DNA of 34,262 nucleotides from Thalassoglobus neptunius (GTDB taxonomy: Bacteria > Planctomycetota > Planctomycetia > Planctomycetales > Planctomycetaceae). The position numbers and the translations under genes were made by a program. The stretch lies in assembly GCF_007859735.1 (NCBI RefSeq), contig NZ_SIHI01000035.1:1-34262 (forward strand). The letters run 5' to 3'. This document shows, piece by piece, positions 24,127 to 33,386 of this stretch. How positions within the stretch are numbered: the stretch's first letter is position 1; every line of letters begins with the position of its first letter. The notes under the pieces were generated by a model. It did no database searches, was not told the origin of the DNA, and worked only from the letters and a program-made list of their open reading frames with translations.

Positions 24127-25452
24127 ATGTCCAGGACTCGCTGGCATCAATGTGCTCTAGCGGTTGTATTCAATTTGGTGTTGTCGCCTGCCTGGCTTCC
24201 TGCAGACGACTGGCCCCAATGGATGGGTCCGTCTCGGGACAACGTTTGGCGAGAAGCCAATCTCATCGAACGGTTTCCCGATGAAGGTCCCAAAATCGCC
24301 TGGCGCACTCCGGTTTCTGGAGGCTACTCTGGACCAGCTGTCGCCCACAGCCGGGTCGTCATCACTGATTACATGACTCAGGAAGACGTCAATGTCGAAA
24401 ACTTTCAACGGAAACAGTTCAGTGGAACGGAACGGGTTCACTGTCTGAACGAGCAGACCGGAGAAGTTCTTTGGACACATCAGTACCCCGTCAATTACGA
24501 GATCTCCTATCCCGCAGGCCCTCGCTGTACTCCGGTGATTTCTGACAATCTCGTTTACACTCTTGGAGCGGAAGGGAATCTCTTCTGTCTCGGACTTCAT
24601 GATGGCGAGATCATCTGGTCCAAGAACCTGACCGAAGACTACAACGTCCAAACTCCGCTTTGGGGATACGCAGGCCATCCGCTACTCGACGGGGACCGCC
24701 TGATTTGCATTGTCGGAGGGGAAGGAACCCACGCGGTTGCGTTTCATGCGACAACCGGCGAAGAAATCTGGCGGGCGCGGTCTTCCTCTCAGCAAGGTTA
24801 CTCCCCGCCCCTGATTGTCAACATCGCTGGCATCCGACAACTTCTTCTCTTCCAACCGTCGGAAGTGGCTGCCGTCAATCCGGAGAACGGCGAACTGTAC
24901 TGGTCTCTCCCCTACGAAGCCACAAATGGTTCGACAATCATGTCGCCGATCGTATCCGGAAATTACGTTTACGTTGGCGGCTACTCCAACAAGAACATGC
25001 TCATCAAAGTTTCCGAAGATGGACTCAATGCGGAAGCCGTGTGGAAGGATCTTCCCAAGCAGGCCGTCTCTCCGATCAACGTTCAACCCATTCGCGTGGA
25101 CGAGACTATCTTTGGCTTCGATCAAAACGGACTTCTGTACGGAATCGATGTGCAGAGTGGAAATCGAATCTGGCACAGTGGAGAATTGCTCAATACTGAC
25201 CGCCCGATAGGATCGGGAACAGCATTCCTTGTCCGTCAGGAGGATCGATACTGGATCTTCAATGAACTCGGCGAACTTGTGATCGCAAAGCTGTCACGCG
25301 ACGGCTACGAAGAAATCGATCGTGCCAAGGTCATCGACCAGACGAATACGGCATTCGGACGCGACGTCGTTTGGAGCATGCCTGCATTCGCCAACAAAAG
25401 AGCATACATTCGAAACGGACGCGAGTGCATTTGCGTTGAACTCGCCAAGTAG
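24127..25452 (+). CDS. Secreted PQQ-like beta-propeller protein
   Basis: This is a 441-residue protein with a signal peptide (ending near LPA-DD). It opens with the WPQWMGPSRDNVW motif common in planctomycete propeller proteins. Repeated blades of the PQQ type follow, each ending in a W-x-x or IW strand: KIAWRTPVSGG, GEVLWTHQYPV, GEIIWSKNLTE, GEEIWRARSSS and NRIWHSGELL. Such proteins act outside the cytoplasm as quinoprotein-like enzymes or as scaffolds of the BamB type; no catalytic residues can be named. AAAGGTGA precedes the ATG. The sulfatase gene follows in the same direction about 100 bp on, so the two may be co-transcribed. Confidence 0.85.
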   Translation: MSRTRWHQCALAVVFNLVLSPAWLPADDWPQWMGPSRDNVWREANLIERFPDEGPKIAWRTPVSGGYSGPAVAHSRVVITDYMTQEDVNVENFQRKQFSGTERVHCLNEQTGEVLWTHQYPVNYEISYPAGPRCTPVISDNLVYTLGAEGNLFCLGLHDGEIIWSKNLTEDYNVQTPLWGYAGHPLLDGDRLICIVGGEGTHAVAFHATTGEEIWRARSSSQQGYSPPLIVNIAGIRQLLLFQPSEVAAVNPENGELYWSLPYEATNGSTIMSPIVSGNYVYVGGYSNKNMLIKVSEDGLNAEAVWKDLPKQAVSPINVQPIRVDETIFGFDQNGLLYGIDVQSGNRIWHSGELLNTDRPIGSGTAFLVRQEDRYWIFNELGELVIAKLSRDGYEEIDRAKVIDQTNTAFGRDVVWSMPAFANKRAYIRNGRECICVELAK

Positions 25453-25554
25453 TTGCAAGCGAGTTCCAGAAGAAAAAAAGCTGTGAGTCGATCCCCCCGC
25501 AATTTCGAGGTTCCTCACAAAACCCATCCAATCCTGCTGACGAAAGCTGCCCGG

Positions 25555-27453
25555 ATGTTCATGAACAGACTTTCCCCGCTCTTCGCCTTCTTCCTGTTGA
25601 TCGGTCAAGCGCTGCCTGCTCAGGGGACCGACAAGAATCCGACATCGCAGCCGAACATCATCTACATCATGGCGGACGAACTCGGCTATTACGAGTTGGG
25701 ATGCATGGGGAGCACGCAGATCGAAACTCCCAACATCGACCGAATGGCGAAAGAGGGAATTCTTTTCACGAACGCGAGAGCAGGTTCGTCAGTGTGTGCT
25801 CCAACTCGCTGCTGCCTGATGACAGGACTTCATTCCGGCCACACATCAGTACGATCAAACGGCGGCGGAACCCCACTGAGAGCCGAAGAACAAACGGTCG
25901 CTTCCCTCCTTCATGATCACGGATACGCGACCGGAGGATTCGGAAAATGGGGATGCGGTGGACGTGGCTCAACCGGCGTACCGGAAGACCACGGTTTCGA
26001 CATCTTCCTCGGGTATTACGATCAGGTCCACGCTCACAGCTACTACCCTCCGTACATCATCAAGAACAGCGAAGAAGTTCTTCTCGAAAACAACCATGGA
26101 CTCAGTGAAGGTGAAACCTATTCCCACTATGTCATCATGGACGAAGGACTCGAATTCCTGAAGAAGAACAAAGACCGCCCGTTTTTCGCTTACTTCCCGA
26201 TCACACCTCCGCATGGTCTGTTCGATATCCCTGATTCTGACCCAGCCTGGCAGATTTATAAAGATCGAGACTGGCCCGAATCAGCCAAGCGTTATGCAGC
26301 CATGGTGACAATGGTGGACCGCAACGTCGGTGAAGTCCTGGAACTCGTTCAAAAGCTCGGACTGGATGAGAAAACGCTGATCTTCTTCAGTGGTGACAAC
26401 GGCGGGAACGACTACTTCAAGGACGCCGAACACCCACGCGGCTTCTTCGGAGCCAACGTCCACCCCGAAACGGGAGTTGAGTTTCGCGGAACCAAAGGCA
26501 CCTTGTACGAAGGAGGTCTCCGGATCCCAATGATCGCCCGCTGGCCCGGTCACATCGCGCCCAACCGAGTCAGCGATTTGCGGTGGTATTTTCCCGATTT
26601 GCTTCCGACAGCTTGTGATGTCGCGGGACTGCCGATCCCCAAAGACATCGACGGAATCTCAATCCTTCCGGAACTTCTTGGAGACGAGCAACCGCAACAT
26701 GAATTTCTCTACTGGGAAATCGGAAACCAGACTGCTGTCCTCTGGAATGACTGGAAAACGTTTCGTGCCCGTCCCAATGCCGAATGGGAGCTCTACAATC
26801 TGAAATCCGATCCGAGCGAAGAATCCAACGTCGCTGATGAACACCCTGAAGTGCTGAAGCAAATGGTCGCCATGGCGGAAAGTGCCCACACGCCCGTCGT
26901 TGAAGGCACGTTTTTCAATCGAGACCTGCACGAAAAAGATCGTCGCGCAAAATTCGGAAACAATGTTCCCTCGAAATTCCGATCCTCACCTGTGAAGCAC
27001 GATCTCGACCGGCGCGGGCTGGTCGATGCAAAGTCGATGAAAGTCATTCGCTTCAGCAGTCAGGCAGAAGGCAACTCAAAACTTGCCCAACACGCAATTG
27101 ACGGAGACCCAGCGACTCATTGGCATAGTGAATTCCAACCCGTTCGCCACGAACATCCGCACGAACTGGTCATCGACCTCGGCCAATCACAATCGCTCAC
27201 CGGCGTAAGGTATCTCGCTCGCCAGGATGGTGGGTGGAATGGGTCAGTCAAAGAATTCGACCTCTTCATCTCTGACGATCCCGATTCCTTTGGCGCCCCC
27301 GTTCTGAGTTCGTCTTTCGAGAAGACGAAAAACTCGCAGGAATTGCGATTCCCGGAATCAACGGGACGATATGTCCTTCTCCGAACCAAATCAGCGATCA
27401 ATGACGGACCGTGGGCGTCAATTTCCGAGATAGGTTTCCTCAAATCAGAATGA
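25555..27453 (+). CDS. Secreted sulfatase with C-terminal discoidin (F5/8 type C) domain
   Basis: Sulfatases cleave sulfate esters, here probably from algal polysaccharides outside the cytoplasm. From ATG 25555 the protein has 632 residues with a signal peptide (NRLSPLFAFFLLIGQALPAQ). Metal-site residues appear in IIYIMADELGYYELG, where the usual second Asp is Glu (D41-E42). The formylglycine motif is C81-A-P-T-R. The metal loop FFSGDNGG follows later. The last 140 residues (DGDPATHWHSEF ... ISEIGFL) form a carbohydrate-binding discoidin-like domain. The start is uncertain: ATG 25561 and upstream codons are also in frame, and no ribosome-binding site is strong. It follows the propeller gene. 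Confidence 0.9.
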   Translation: MFMNRLSPLFAFFLLIGQALPAQGTDKNPTSQPNIIYIMADELGYYELGCMGSTQIETPNIDRMAKEGILFTNARAGSSVCAPTRCCLMTGLHSGHTSVRSNGGGTPLRAEEQTVASLLHDHGYATGGFGKWGCGGRGSTGVPEDHGFDIFLGYYDQVHAHSYYPPYIIKNSEEVLLENNHGLSEGETYSHYVIMDEGLEFLKKNKDRPFFAYFPITPPHGLFDIPDSDPAWQIYKDRDWPESAKRYAAMVTMVDRNVGEVLELVQKLGLDEKTLIFFSGDNGGNDYFKDAEHPRGFFGANVHPETGVEFRGTKGTLYEGGLRIPMIARWPGHIAPNRVSDLRWYFPDLLPTACDVAGLPIPKDIDGISILPELLGDEQPQHEFLYWEIGNQTAVLWNDWKTFRARPNAEWELYNLKSDPSEESNVADEHPEVLKQMVAMAESAHTPVVEGTFFNRDLHEKDRRAKFGNNVPSKFRSSPVKHDLDRRGLVDAKSMKVIRFSSQAEGNSKLAQHAIDGDPATHWHSEFQPVRHEHPHELVIDLGQSQSLTGVRYLARQDGGWNGSVKEFDLFISDDPDSFGAPVLSSSFEKTKNSQELRFPESTGRYVLLRTKSAINDGPWASISEIGFLKSE

Positions 27454-27459
27454 GGAAAC
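27434..27459. terminator. Hairpin at the end of the sulfatase gene
   Basis: A perfect 9-bp stem (gtttcctca 27434-27442 with tgaggaaac 27451-27459) includes the stop codon. No T tract follows on either strand, so it may stabilise the mRNA end or act as a weak terminator. Confidence 0.4.
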
Positions 27460-27822
27460 TCACGGGATGACTAAAACTCGCCTCGAATCTCAGACCAAAT
27501 CCAGAGTGTGCTCGAAGGGCTAGTGAAGGAATTCTCGTTCTGAGAATGTGCAGATTTTGCCGAGTGAGTAAGTCCCGCCGGACGAATGCAGGGTTACGCC
27601 TCACCCTCAAAAGAAAACACTCCACCCACACGAGGAGTTTCCCGCACAAGTGCCAGCTTCCACTTCAGTCTTCTTGCACTGCGAAGCGAATATCTGACCT
27701 CCATCAATCGACACAAACACACGACTTCGCGGTCACGTCACGCTCGATCTTCCCATGATCGAAGGTGGTGACTATAGATTCTCCCGACATCGTTCGCTTC
27801 CCGAATCTGAACGGAGAAATCA
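27454..27822. other. Intergenic stretch upstream of the LuxR-type gene
   Basis: These 369 bp hold no convincing gene. Apart from the hairpin overlapping the sulfatase end and a short stem near 27750 (cgatc...gatcg), I recognise nothing. The promoter of the next gene should lie here. Confidence 0.55.
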
Positions 27823-28521
27823 ATGTTGCAAGCTGCCGAACAGATCCTGCCAGTACAGAAGACGAAAACTTCGAAACCCATCCACGTCATGATGATTGAC
27901 TCATCACGAGCGTGGTTGGAATCACTTCCCCTGGCCTTGCATCGTTTCCACTTTCTCCGCGTGATTGCTCGCGCCACGTCGATTCAAGAATGCCTCGATC
28001 AAATCGCAACACTCGCACCGGACCTGTTGCTGGTGGATGGACGACTCTACCAAGACGGATTTCGTGAATTGGGGGAAGCGTTCTCGATCCGAACGGGAGA
28101 ATGTCGAGTCGCTCTCTTTGCTCAATCACTCACGGACGCGCAGCTTCAAATCGCCATTCACAACCGAGTTCACGGTTTTCTCTCAATCCAGGACACAACA
28201 GACGAGATTGCCAACTCGCTCGAAACACTTACTACAACCGGGACTGCAATTTCTCCCAATCTTCGGGAGCGTGTCTCAACAGATGACACGGGACAGCTGT
28301 CCGTTTCCCGACGAACGGATTTGAGTGGACTCACCAATCGACAACTGGAAGTCCTCGCTCACCTCGCTTCTGGACTCCGAGTGAAAGATATTGCGTCAAT
28401 GATGAAAGTCTCTGTCAAAGCGATTGAAAGCCACAAATTCCGAATCATGAGTCGCTTGAAGATTCACGACCGCGTTCAACTGTGTCGATGGGCCATTCGT
28501 GAAGGGCTCATCGCTCCGTAA
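27823..28521 (+). CDS. LuxR/NarL-type regulator with an atypical receiver
   Basis: This 232-residue protein has an N-terminal receiver-like domain (about 20-140) and a C-terminal LuxR helix-turn-helix (about 165-228: LTNRQLEVLAHLASGLRVKD, IASMMKVSVKAIESHKFRIM). The receiver keeps a candidate phospho-aspartate (DLLLVDGRL). The paired acidic residues at its start are reduced to one (MMIDSSRAW), and the conserved lysine near the end is not visible (HGFLSIQDT). Phosphorylation may therefore be altered or absent. ACGGAG lies before the ATG. Its end overlaps the convergent sigma-54 activator gene by 46 bp. The target genes are unknown; position between sulfatase and motility regulator gives no clear answer. 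Confidence 0.8.
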   Translation: MLQAAEQILPVQKTKTSKPIHVMMIDSSRAWLESLPLALHRFHFLRVIARATSIQECLDQIATLAPDLLLVDGRLYQDGFRELGEAFSIRTGECRVALFAQSLTDAQLQIAIHNRVHGFLSIQDTTDEIANSLETLTTTGTAISPNLRERVSTDDTGQLSVSRRTDLSGLTNRQLEVLAHLASGLRVKDIASMMKVSVKAIESHKFRIMSRLKIHDRVQLCRWAIREGLIAP

Positions 28522-29504
28522 GAAGCTCTTTCTTCTGGATGCAATCGCTCAGCAGAAGTGCCGAACTCCTCTTGCATTAACCCAAGTTTGCGATACCGGT
28601 CCATCTTGTTTCGCAGCGTTCTGGCGGTCACCCCCAGCGTCTCCGCCGCGGCCGATTTATTTCCCCCACAGCGACTGATGCGAGACATAATGACGCGACG
28701 CTCGATTTCTTCCAGCGGAAGAGCGTTCAAGCTGTCGGGGATTTGCGAGTCAAGCTCTTGCCAATCACCGTCGCTCGGAAACTCGACCGATGTAATTTCT
28801 GTTGAGGTTGCCAGAACACAACTCCTGAGAATCGTATTTCGGAGTTGGCGGACATTTCCCGGCCAGGAGTATTGAATCAGTTGGCGCATCACGGAGGAAG
28901 AAACCCGCTCAACTCGTTGCTCTCCTTCCAGCTGAAATCGTTTGAGAAAGTATTGCACCAGCAGGGGAATATCTTCCCGACGGTCTCGCAACGGCGGAAT
29001 CGTCAGCGTCAGCACATTCAAGCGATGCCAAAGGTCTTCACGAAACCGTTTCTCTTGCACCTCCAGGCTCAACTCGCGATTCGTCGCCGTTACAATTCTT
29101 GCCTGCACTTCCAACTGACGGTTACTCCCGACGCGTTGAAATTGTCTTTCTTCGAGAACGCGCAATAGCTTAGATTGTGATGGCATCGGCAACTCACCAA
29201 TCTCATCAAGGAGGAGCGTACCGTCCTTCGCTTCTTCCAGACGACCCGCCCGTGTCGCGACCGCTCCTGTAAATGCTCCAACTTCGTGCCCAAACAATTC
29301 ACTTTCGATCAACTGTTCCGAGAGTGCCGCGCAGTTCACTTGCACGTAGGGATTCTTCGAACGAGGACTCTGCCGATGGATCTCTCTGGCGAATAATTCC
29401 TTTCCGGTCCCGCTTTCCCCGTTGATCAGAACTGCCGCAGACGAACGGGCAAAATGCTGCGCTCGCTGCATGAAAGCTTTCATTGCTCGTGACTGAAAGA
29501 TCAC
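28476..29504 (-). CDS. Sigma-54-dependent transcriptional activator (no receiver domain)
   Basis: This is an AAA+ enhancer-binding protein of 342 residues that opens sigma-54 promoter complexes. It has Walker A GESGTGKE (29-36), the sigma-54 contact loop GAFTGA (76-81), Walker B TLLLDE (96-101) and RVGSNRQLEVQARIVTATNR. A Fis-type helix-turn-helix is near the C-terminus (GGNKSAAAETLGVTARTLRN). It has almost no N-terminal sensory domain: the AAA+ domain begins at once from GTG 29504. The frame is open further upstream to a TAG near 29595 but has no start codon there. A sigma-54 promoter precedes flgF, so this is probably the flagellar regulator (FlgR/FlrC role). Its activity must be set by expression or partner proteins. 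Confidence 0.9.
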   Translation of the reverse strand: MIFQSRAMKAFMQRAQHFARSSAAVLINGESGTGKELFAREIHRQSPRSKNPYVQVNCAALSEQLIESELFGHEVGAFTGAVATRAGRLEEAKDGTLLLDEIGELPMPSQSKLLRVLEERQFQRVGSNRQLEVQARIVTATNRELSLEVQEKRFREDLWHRLNVLTLTIPPLRDRREDIPLLVQYFLKRFQLEGEQRVERVSSSVMRQLIQYSWPGNVRQLRNTILRSCVLATSTEITSVEFPSDGDWQELDSQIPDSLNALPLEEIERRVIMSRISRCGGNKSAAAETLGVTARTLRNKMDRYRKLGLMQEEFGTSAERLHPEERASYGAMSPSRMAHRHS

Positions 29505-29595
29505 TCTCGAATTCCCTTTCCAGACGTCTTCGAAGTCGAATCCACACCCGTTATATTCCGTGCTCCATAGGAGAGATCGGTGTGTCTGCTGCTAC

Positions 29596-29994
29596 TCACG
29601 AATTCTGAGCACGATAAGCTTGGGCTGCACGTGCTCGATTTCGGCAATCGTCGACCTCAGGAAGCAATTGATTCCGCTGCTTGCGGAGTTCGTGTTCCAC
29701 TTCAGCGATCTGCGAAAGAAATCGCTCGAGAACTTGCTGATACCCGACACAAGCTTGCTTCATAGTCCCCGACAAACTTTGACGACTGCTAGCGACCGTC
29801 GCTAACCCTTGACGCAGCTGCGGATCGAGCGACTTAACGAGTTCCATGGTCGGCTCAAGCAACTGCTGACACGAATCGACTCGTCCAACGCGCAGACACT
29901 CTTGAATGACCTGCGATCCGTGCCGTGCTGCATTTGTTAACCTCTGAAGGATCACCAAGAGTTGTCGTTGATTAATTGGATTTGAGTAAGCCAT
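29596..29994 (-). CDS. Helical protein, possibly a FliT/FlgN-type chaperone
   Basis: This is a 132-residue protein predicted to be nearly all helix (INQRQLLVILQRLTNAARHG, then VLERFLSQIAEVEHELRKQR and a final RNRARAAQAYR). Size, helix pattern and the AY near the end recall small flagellar export chaperones such as FliT or FlgN. There is no clear signature, so this is a guess. It lies between the TPR gene (overlap 23 bp, coupled) and the sigma-54 activator (91 bp downstream) on the same strand. A FliT-like protein that controls the activator would fit this position, but this is inference. Confidence 0.45.
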   Translation of the reverse strand: MAYSNPINQRQLLVILQRLTNAARHGSQVIQECLRVGRVDSCQQLLEPTMELVKSLDPQLRQGLATVASSRQSLSGTMKQACVGYQQVLERFLSQIAEVEHELRKQRNQLLPEVDDCRNRARAAQAYRAQNS

Positions 29995-30841
29995 CGATTT
30001 CTAACCTCCATTGATCAAGCGACTGGGTCAAAGCCTGCAAATTTTGTTCAATCTCCGCCTTCTCGGACATCTGATCGATCCACCATCTCGACTGATTCCC
30101 GAGCCAACTTTCTGGATTCTCAGTAACAATTTTTCGATAGAATCTTTTGGATTCGTCGATCGAGCCGAGCTTTCTCAAACACCCCGCATGCAGATAAGTG
30201 AGCCATCATTGAACTTCCGCCCGTTGACTCGACAATTCGATTGACTGAATCGTTTGAACACAGGTTTCATATTCACCACTCGCAAAAAGACTTGATGCAA
30301 ACGAAACGCGGTCAATCGCACCATCGACTGCGGGAGCAACTCCAAGACCCTTCTCCCCTGCGGAGTCCGACGATTGCGATGAAGCCTCATTGCTAGAAGC
30401 TTCCTGACCGCTATTTGTTGTCGCACCGGGATTTGAAAGTTTCGATGGATCGTGACGTTGTCCATTGGATAAACCCTGACCGTACGGAGCGGATGAGTCG
30501 TCTGTCCCATCTTCAGGCTTTGACGAATGATGATTTCTCAGGAGTTCTCTCAGCTGTTCAATTCGATCTCGAAGTTCGGTGAACTTTTCATGCTTCTGAT
30601 CACGTATCTGCGAGTCATCCACTTCCAACGGAGGAGGACTGGTCAGCCCGGGCTCGGGAGGAATCGGGACCTCCTTTGAATGTGGTGCTGTTTGACCGAA
30701 TCCAATATTGGACCACAACACCACGAGCGTCAGAACGCACTCCGCAATCGCTGGCAAAAGCGAGAGTCCATTCATTCGCGATGACTGCCGAACAGAGTCA
30801 ACGACCTCAGAGAGGCATTTCGCTCGATATAAATAATGCAT
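29972..30841 (-). pseudogene. Membrane-anchored coiled-coil/TPR protein with in-frame stop
   Basis: The frame from ATG 30841 runs to a TGA at 30208-30206 (211 residues). It continues without frame change to 29972, so the full gene would encode about 289 residues. Order: a hydrophobic segment (about 30-50), a Pro-rich part, a coiled coil (KFTELRDRIEQLRELLRNHH), a Ser/Gly/Asn-rich linker and two TPR-like helix pairs. The TGA falls inside the TPR region, between FASGEYETCVQTIQS..RAEVQ and WLTYLHAGCLRKLGSIDESK. Both sides clearly belong together. A single C-to-T change (CGA to TGA) or G-to-A (TGG to TGA) explains it. The layout resembles CpoB/YbgF only in outline. AGGT precedes the ATG. It is coupled to the next gene. 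Confidence 0.75.
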
Positions 30842-30884
30842 TGTAATGACCTATTTAATTAACACTTGGATCTCACTGACGGAT

Positions 30885-33113
30885 TTACTCTTTGTCCGGA
30901 CTTTGAGAACCAGGCGATGACTCCGGATCGATCGACTTTGGAACGACTCCACTGAAACATCGAACAGCCTCGCGATGATTCCCGCGAAGTTGTTCAATCC
31001 TTCCCATCGTTCGCAATGCCTCACGTCGACGTGATTGTTCTCCGGACTGCTGCAAGATCACTCGAAGGCAGGCCTGATACTTCTCTTCAAGCTCCTCTTC
31101 GCTTTCGTCACCGTTCACGACGACGAACGTTTCGCCCCCCGATGGGTCCGAATGAGCGACCTGTTGCACACGACTGAAGTCATCCCCTTGTCCATCGAAG
31201 AGACGATCAAACTTCTTTCTTAAATCCGTCTCCGGCCAGGTCTGACGAGCTTCGGTGTATAAACGTTGTGATTCGTTTAAGAATCCCAACTCCTTCGCCG
31301 CGATCGCTGCCAGGTAATACCAATGTTCCTCCTTCGCCTCGGTGAGATTGAGATTCGAATAGGCTCGCAGTAGATCCGCAGCCAGTTCTTCGTGCCCCCC
31401 AATTTGAGTGGCTTGCTGAAGACGAGTCAATGCAATTAAAAACGCGGACTGAGCACGTTCAAGGTCATTGGACGGAGATTCCTCGACAAGCACCTCGTTG
31501 GCCAACACTGGCTCTCCAGACAGCAACAACGCTGATGCGAGAAGCAATCTTATCTGAGATCGGTAGATCGTTTCGCCGGTCAGGTTGAGTCCTTTTCGTA
31601 ACGGAACGACAGCTTCTCGCGCCCGGTCTTCTCGCAATAACAGTCGACCAAGCAGACAGCAGGCAGCGGCATCGATTTCACTTGTCGTTCCAACATCAAG
31701 AACTCTAAAGAAGCTATCCGCTGCTTCAACATCTTCATTCAGAAGCTGCCACTTCCCCAAGTTAAACCATGCTGCATCGCGCAATCGCCCCGACGGAGCC
31801 TCCAGCACCAACGCGTCAAGCTCGTTCTTCGCAGAACTCAGCTCTTCTGCACGAACGTCGAAAGCAACCCGATGAAGTCGTGACACCATTGCTGAGGAAT
31901 GATGAGGGAAGACTGTAGAACAGTATCGCAGAAGCCTCCTCGCTTGCTCTCGCTGGACGACGTTCTCAGTCTCTGTGTTCTCTGGAAGGCTCCAAACTCG
32001 GACGATCTCCCCGGACTGCTCCCATTGGAATCCCATCGGCAACAAAAGTGCATCGAGGAGAATAGAGACGGGAAGTTCCGAAACATTTGTCGTCGTGATT
32101 CTCTTCTCGCACGTCTCACGAATCCCCTCCCCCAGCTGCAACTCCAAGTGAATCTCTTGGCAGAGGTCATGCAGAATTTGATTCACGGGAGCATCTTCAA
32201 AACGCATCGATACATAGATCCCTTCGACTTCGTCATCCAGTCGCAGCGTCGTTCGAACTGACTGCGGGCTTTCGAAACTTGGAGGCTCCTGCCTTTCCAG
32301 TTCGGTCGCATCGAAGAGAAGATCTTCCGCTGTGATTTCAGTTTCCGGACGAACAAGAACAAGATCCGCAGTTAATGGCCCGTCATAAAGCGAGTCATAA
32401 GTGGTACCTGAAATCGTTTGCGCCAATTGGTGAAAGAGACGCTCATGGACTCGTTGGTGATCACGAGGAGTGGAGTTGAGAACTTCGTGACACAGAACGT
32501 CCGAAGCAAGCTTCCGATCGCCGCGCCGAGAACTGATTCGACACTTTCCGAGAACTGCCGTCAGACGCATGTTGGGGATCGTCGATGTTCGCGCAACAAT
32601 ATCGTAGTGATCGCAAGCTTCAGCATCTCGTCGAAGTTCCTCAGCACAAATCGCAATTCTCAGGGCAACTTCTGGAGGAAGCTCCACATCCTTCTCCGCA
32701 GCGTCTCGCTTTTCCTCGTGCTGTTGTTCCGTTTCTGAAAGCCCGGAAAGATCATCGAATGGGTACTGACTCAACACGTTCAAAGCCGCGTGACAGTTTC
32801 CATTCACGATGAATTGATCCGCCTGCTTGAGGACGGATGACAGGCTCATCGACTTCGCAATTGACTCCGGTCTGATCATCCCTGTTGCTGAATCGCTCTC
32901 CGCAAGTGAGTTCGCTTCACGGTCGAATGACTCCCAATGATGGTCTTCAGGCGATTCATTCGAATCGATCGTCGATTGCTGGACGGTTCCCATGCCTTCG
33001 TTCACCTGGGCCGAAATCCCCAGTGCTTCCCGAAGCCACATTCCCCCCCAGGCTCCAACCGCTCCCGAGCCGATGATGCACAGCCAGAGTCCAAGGACGC
33101 GTAGCTGACTCAT
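30885..33113 (-). CDS. Large TPR protein with STN-like (secretin N-terminal) domain
   Basis: This is a 742-residue protein with an N-terminal membrane anchor or signal (LRVLGLWLCIIGSGAVGAWG). TPR-like helix repeats lie on both sides of a central domain. That domain (about residues 297-375) has the STN pattern: GIYVSMRFEDAPVNQILHDL, then VSILLDALLLPMGFQWEQSG and EIVRVWS. STN domains occur in secretins and TonB receptors as periplasmic docking modules. Later repeats include AAWFNLGKWQLLNEDVEAAD and LGRLLLREDRAREAVVPLRK. I chose ATG 33113 because AGGG precedes it and the anchor starts there. The downstream TPR gene follows at 43 bp. Family unknown; a periplasmic assembly factor is plausible. Confidence 0.7.
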   Translation of the reverse strand: MSQLRVLGLWLCIIGSGAVGAWGGMWLREALGISAQVNEGMGTVQQSTIDSNESPEDHHWESFDREANSLAESDSATGMIRPESIAKSMSLSSVLKQADQFIVNGNCHAALNVLSQYPFDDLSGLSETEQQHEEKRDAAEKDVELPPEVALRIAICAEELRRDAEACDHYDIVARTSTIPNMRLTAVLGKCRISSRRGDRKLASDVLCHEVLNSTPRDHQRVHERLFHQLAQTISGTTYDSLYDGPLTADLVLVRPETEITAEDLLFDATELERQEPPSFESPQSVRTTLRLDDEVEGIYVSMRFEDAPVNQILHDLCQEIHLELQLGEGIRETCEKRITTTNVSELPVSILLDALLLPMGFQWEQSGEIVRVWSLPENTETENVVQREQARRLLRYCSTVFPHHSSAMVSRLHRVAFDVRAEELSSAKNELDALVLEAPSGRLRDAAWFNLGKWQLLNEDVEAADSFFRVLDVGTTSEIDAAACCLLGRLLLREDRAREAVVPLRKGLNLTGETIYRSQIRLLLASALLLSGEPVLANEVLVEESPSNDLERAQSAFLIALTRLQQATQIGGHEELAADLLRAYSNLNLTEAKEEHWYYLAAIAAKELGFLNESQRLYTEARQTWPETDLRKKFDRLFDGQGDDFSRVQQVAHSDPSGGETFVVVNGDESEEELEEKYQACLRVILQQSGEQSRRREALRTMGRIEQLRGNHREAVRCFSGVVPKSIDPESSPGSQSPDKE

Positions 33114-33386
33114 ATCAATCCCTGATCTTTCGTAGCGCGAGAACCGTTCACTCACAACGCTCTTCACATGTCATAACGACATCGATGAACGATGTATGCA
33201 GCGGCCATTGTTTACATGACAGAGAGAGGGATGCCTTGCTTGTCTCTTTTGACTGACCGATACATCCCCAACATTCGCGATAATGTCATCGGAACTCCTC
33301 AGGTTGAAATTGAGAAAAAGATTTCGAGCAAGTTCCTCGCAATCACTTCGATAACTTTCCTGTCACATCAAGTCGGAGACTGATCA

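Noticed and set aside
33270-33290. CGCGATAA before the FlgM-like gene as a sigma-28 -10 box
   Set aside because: No TAAA-type -35 element at the required distance.
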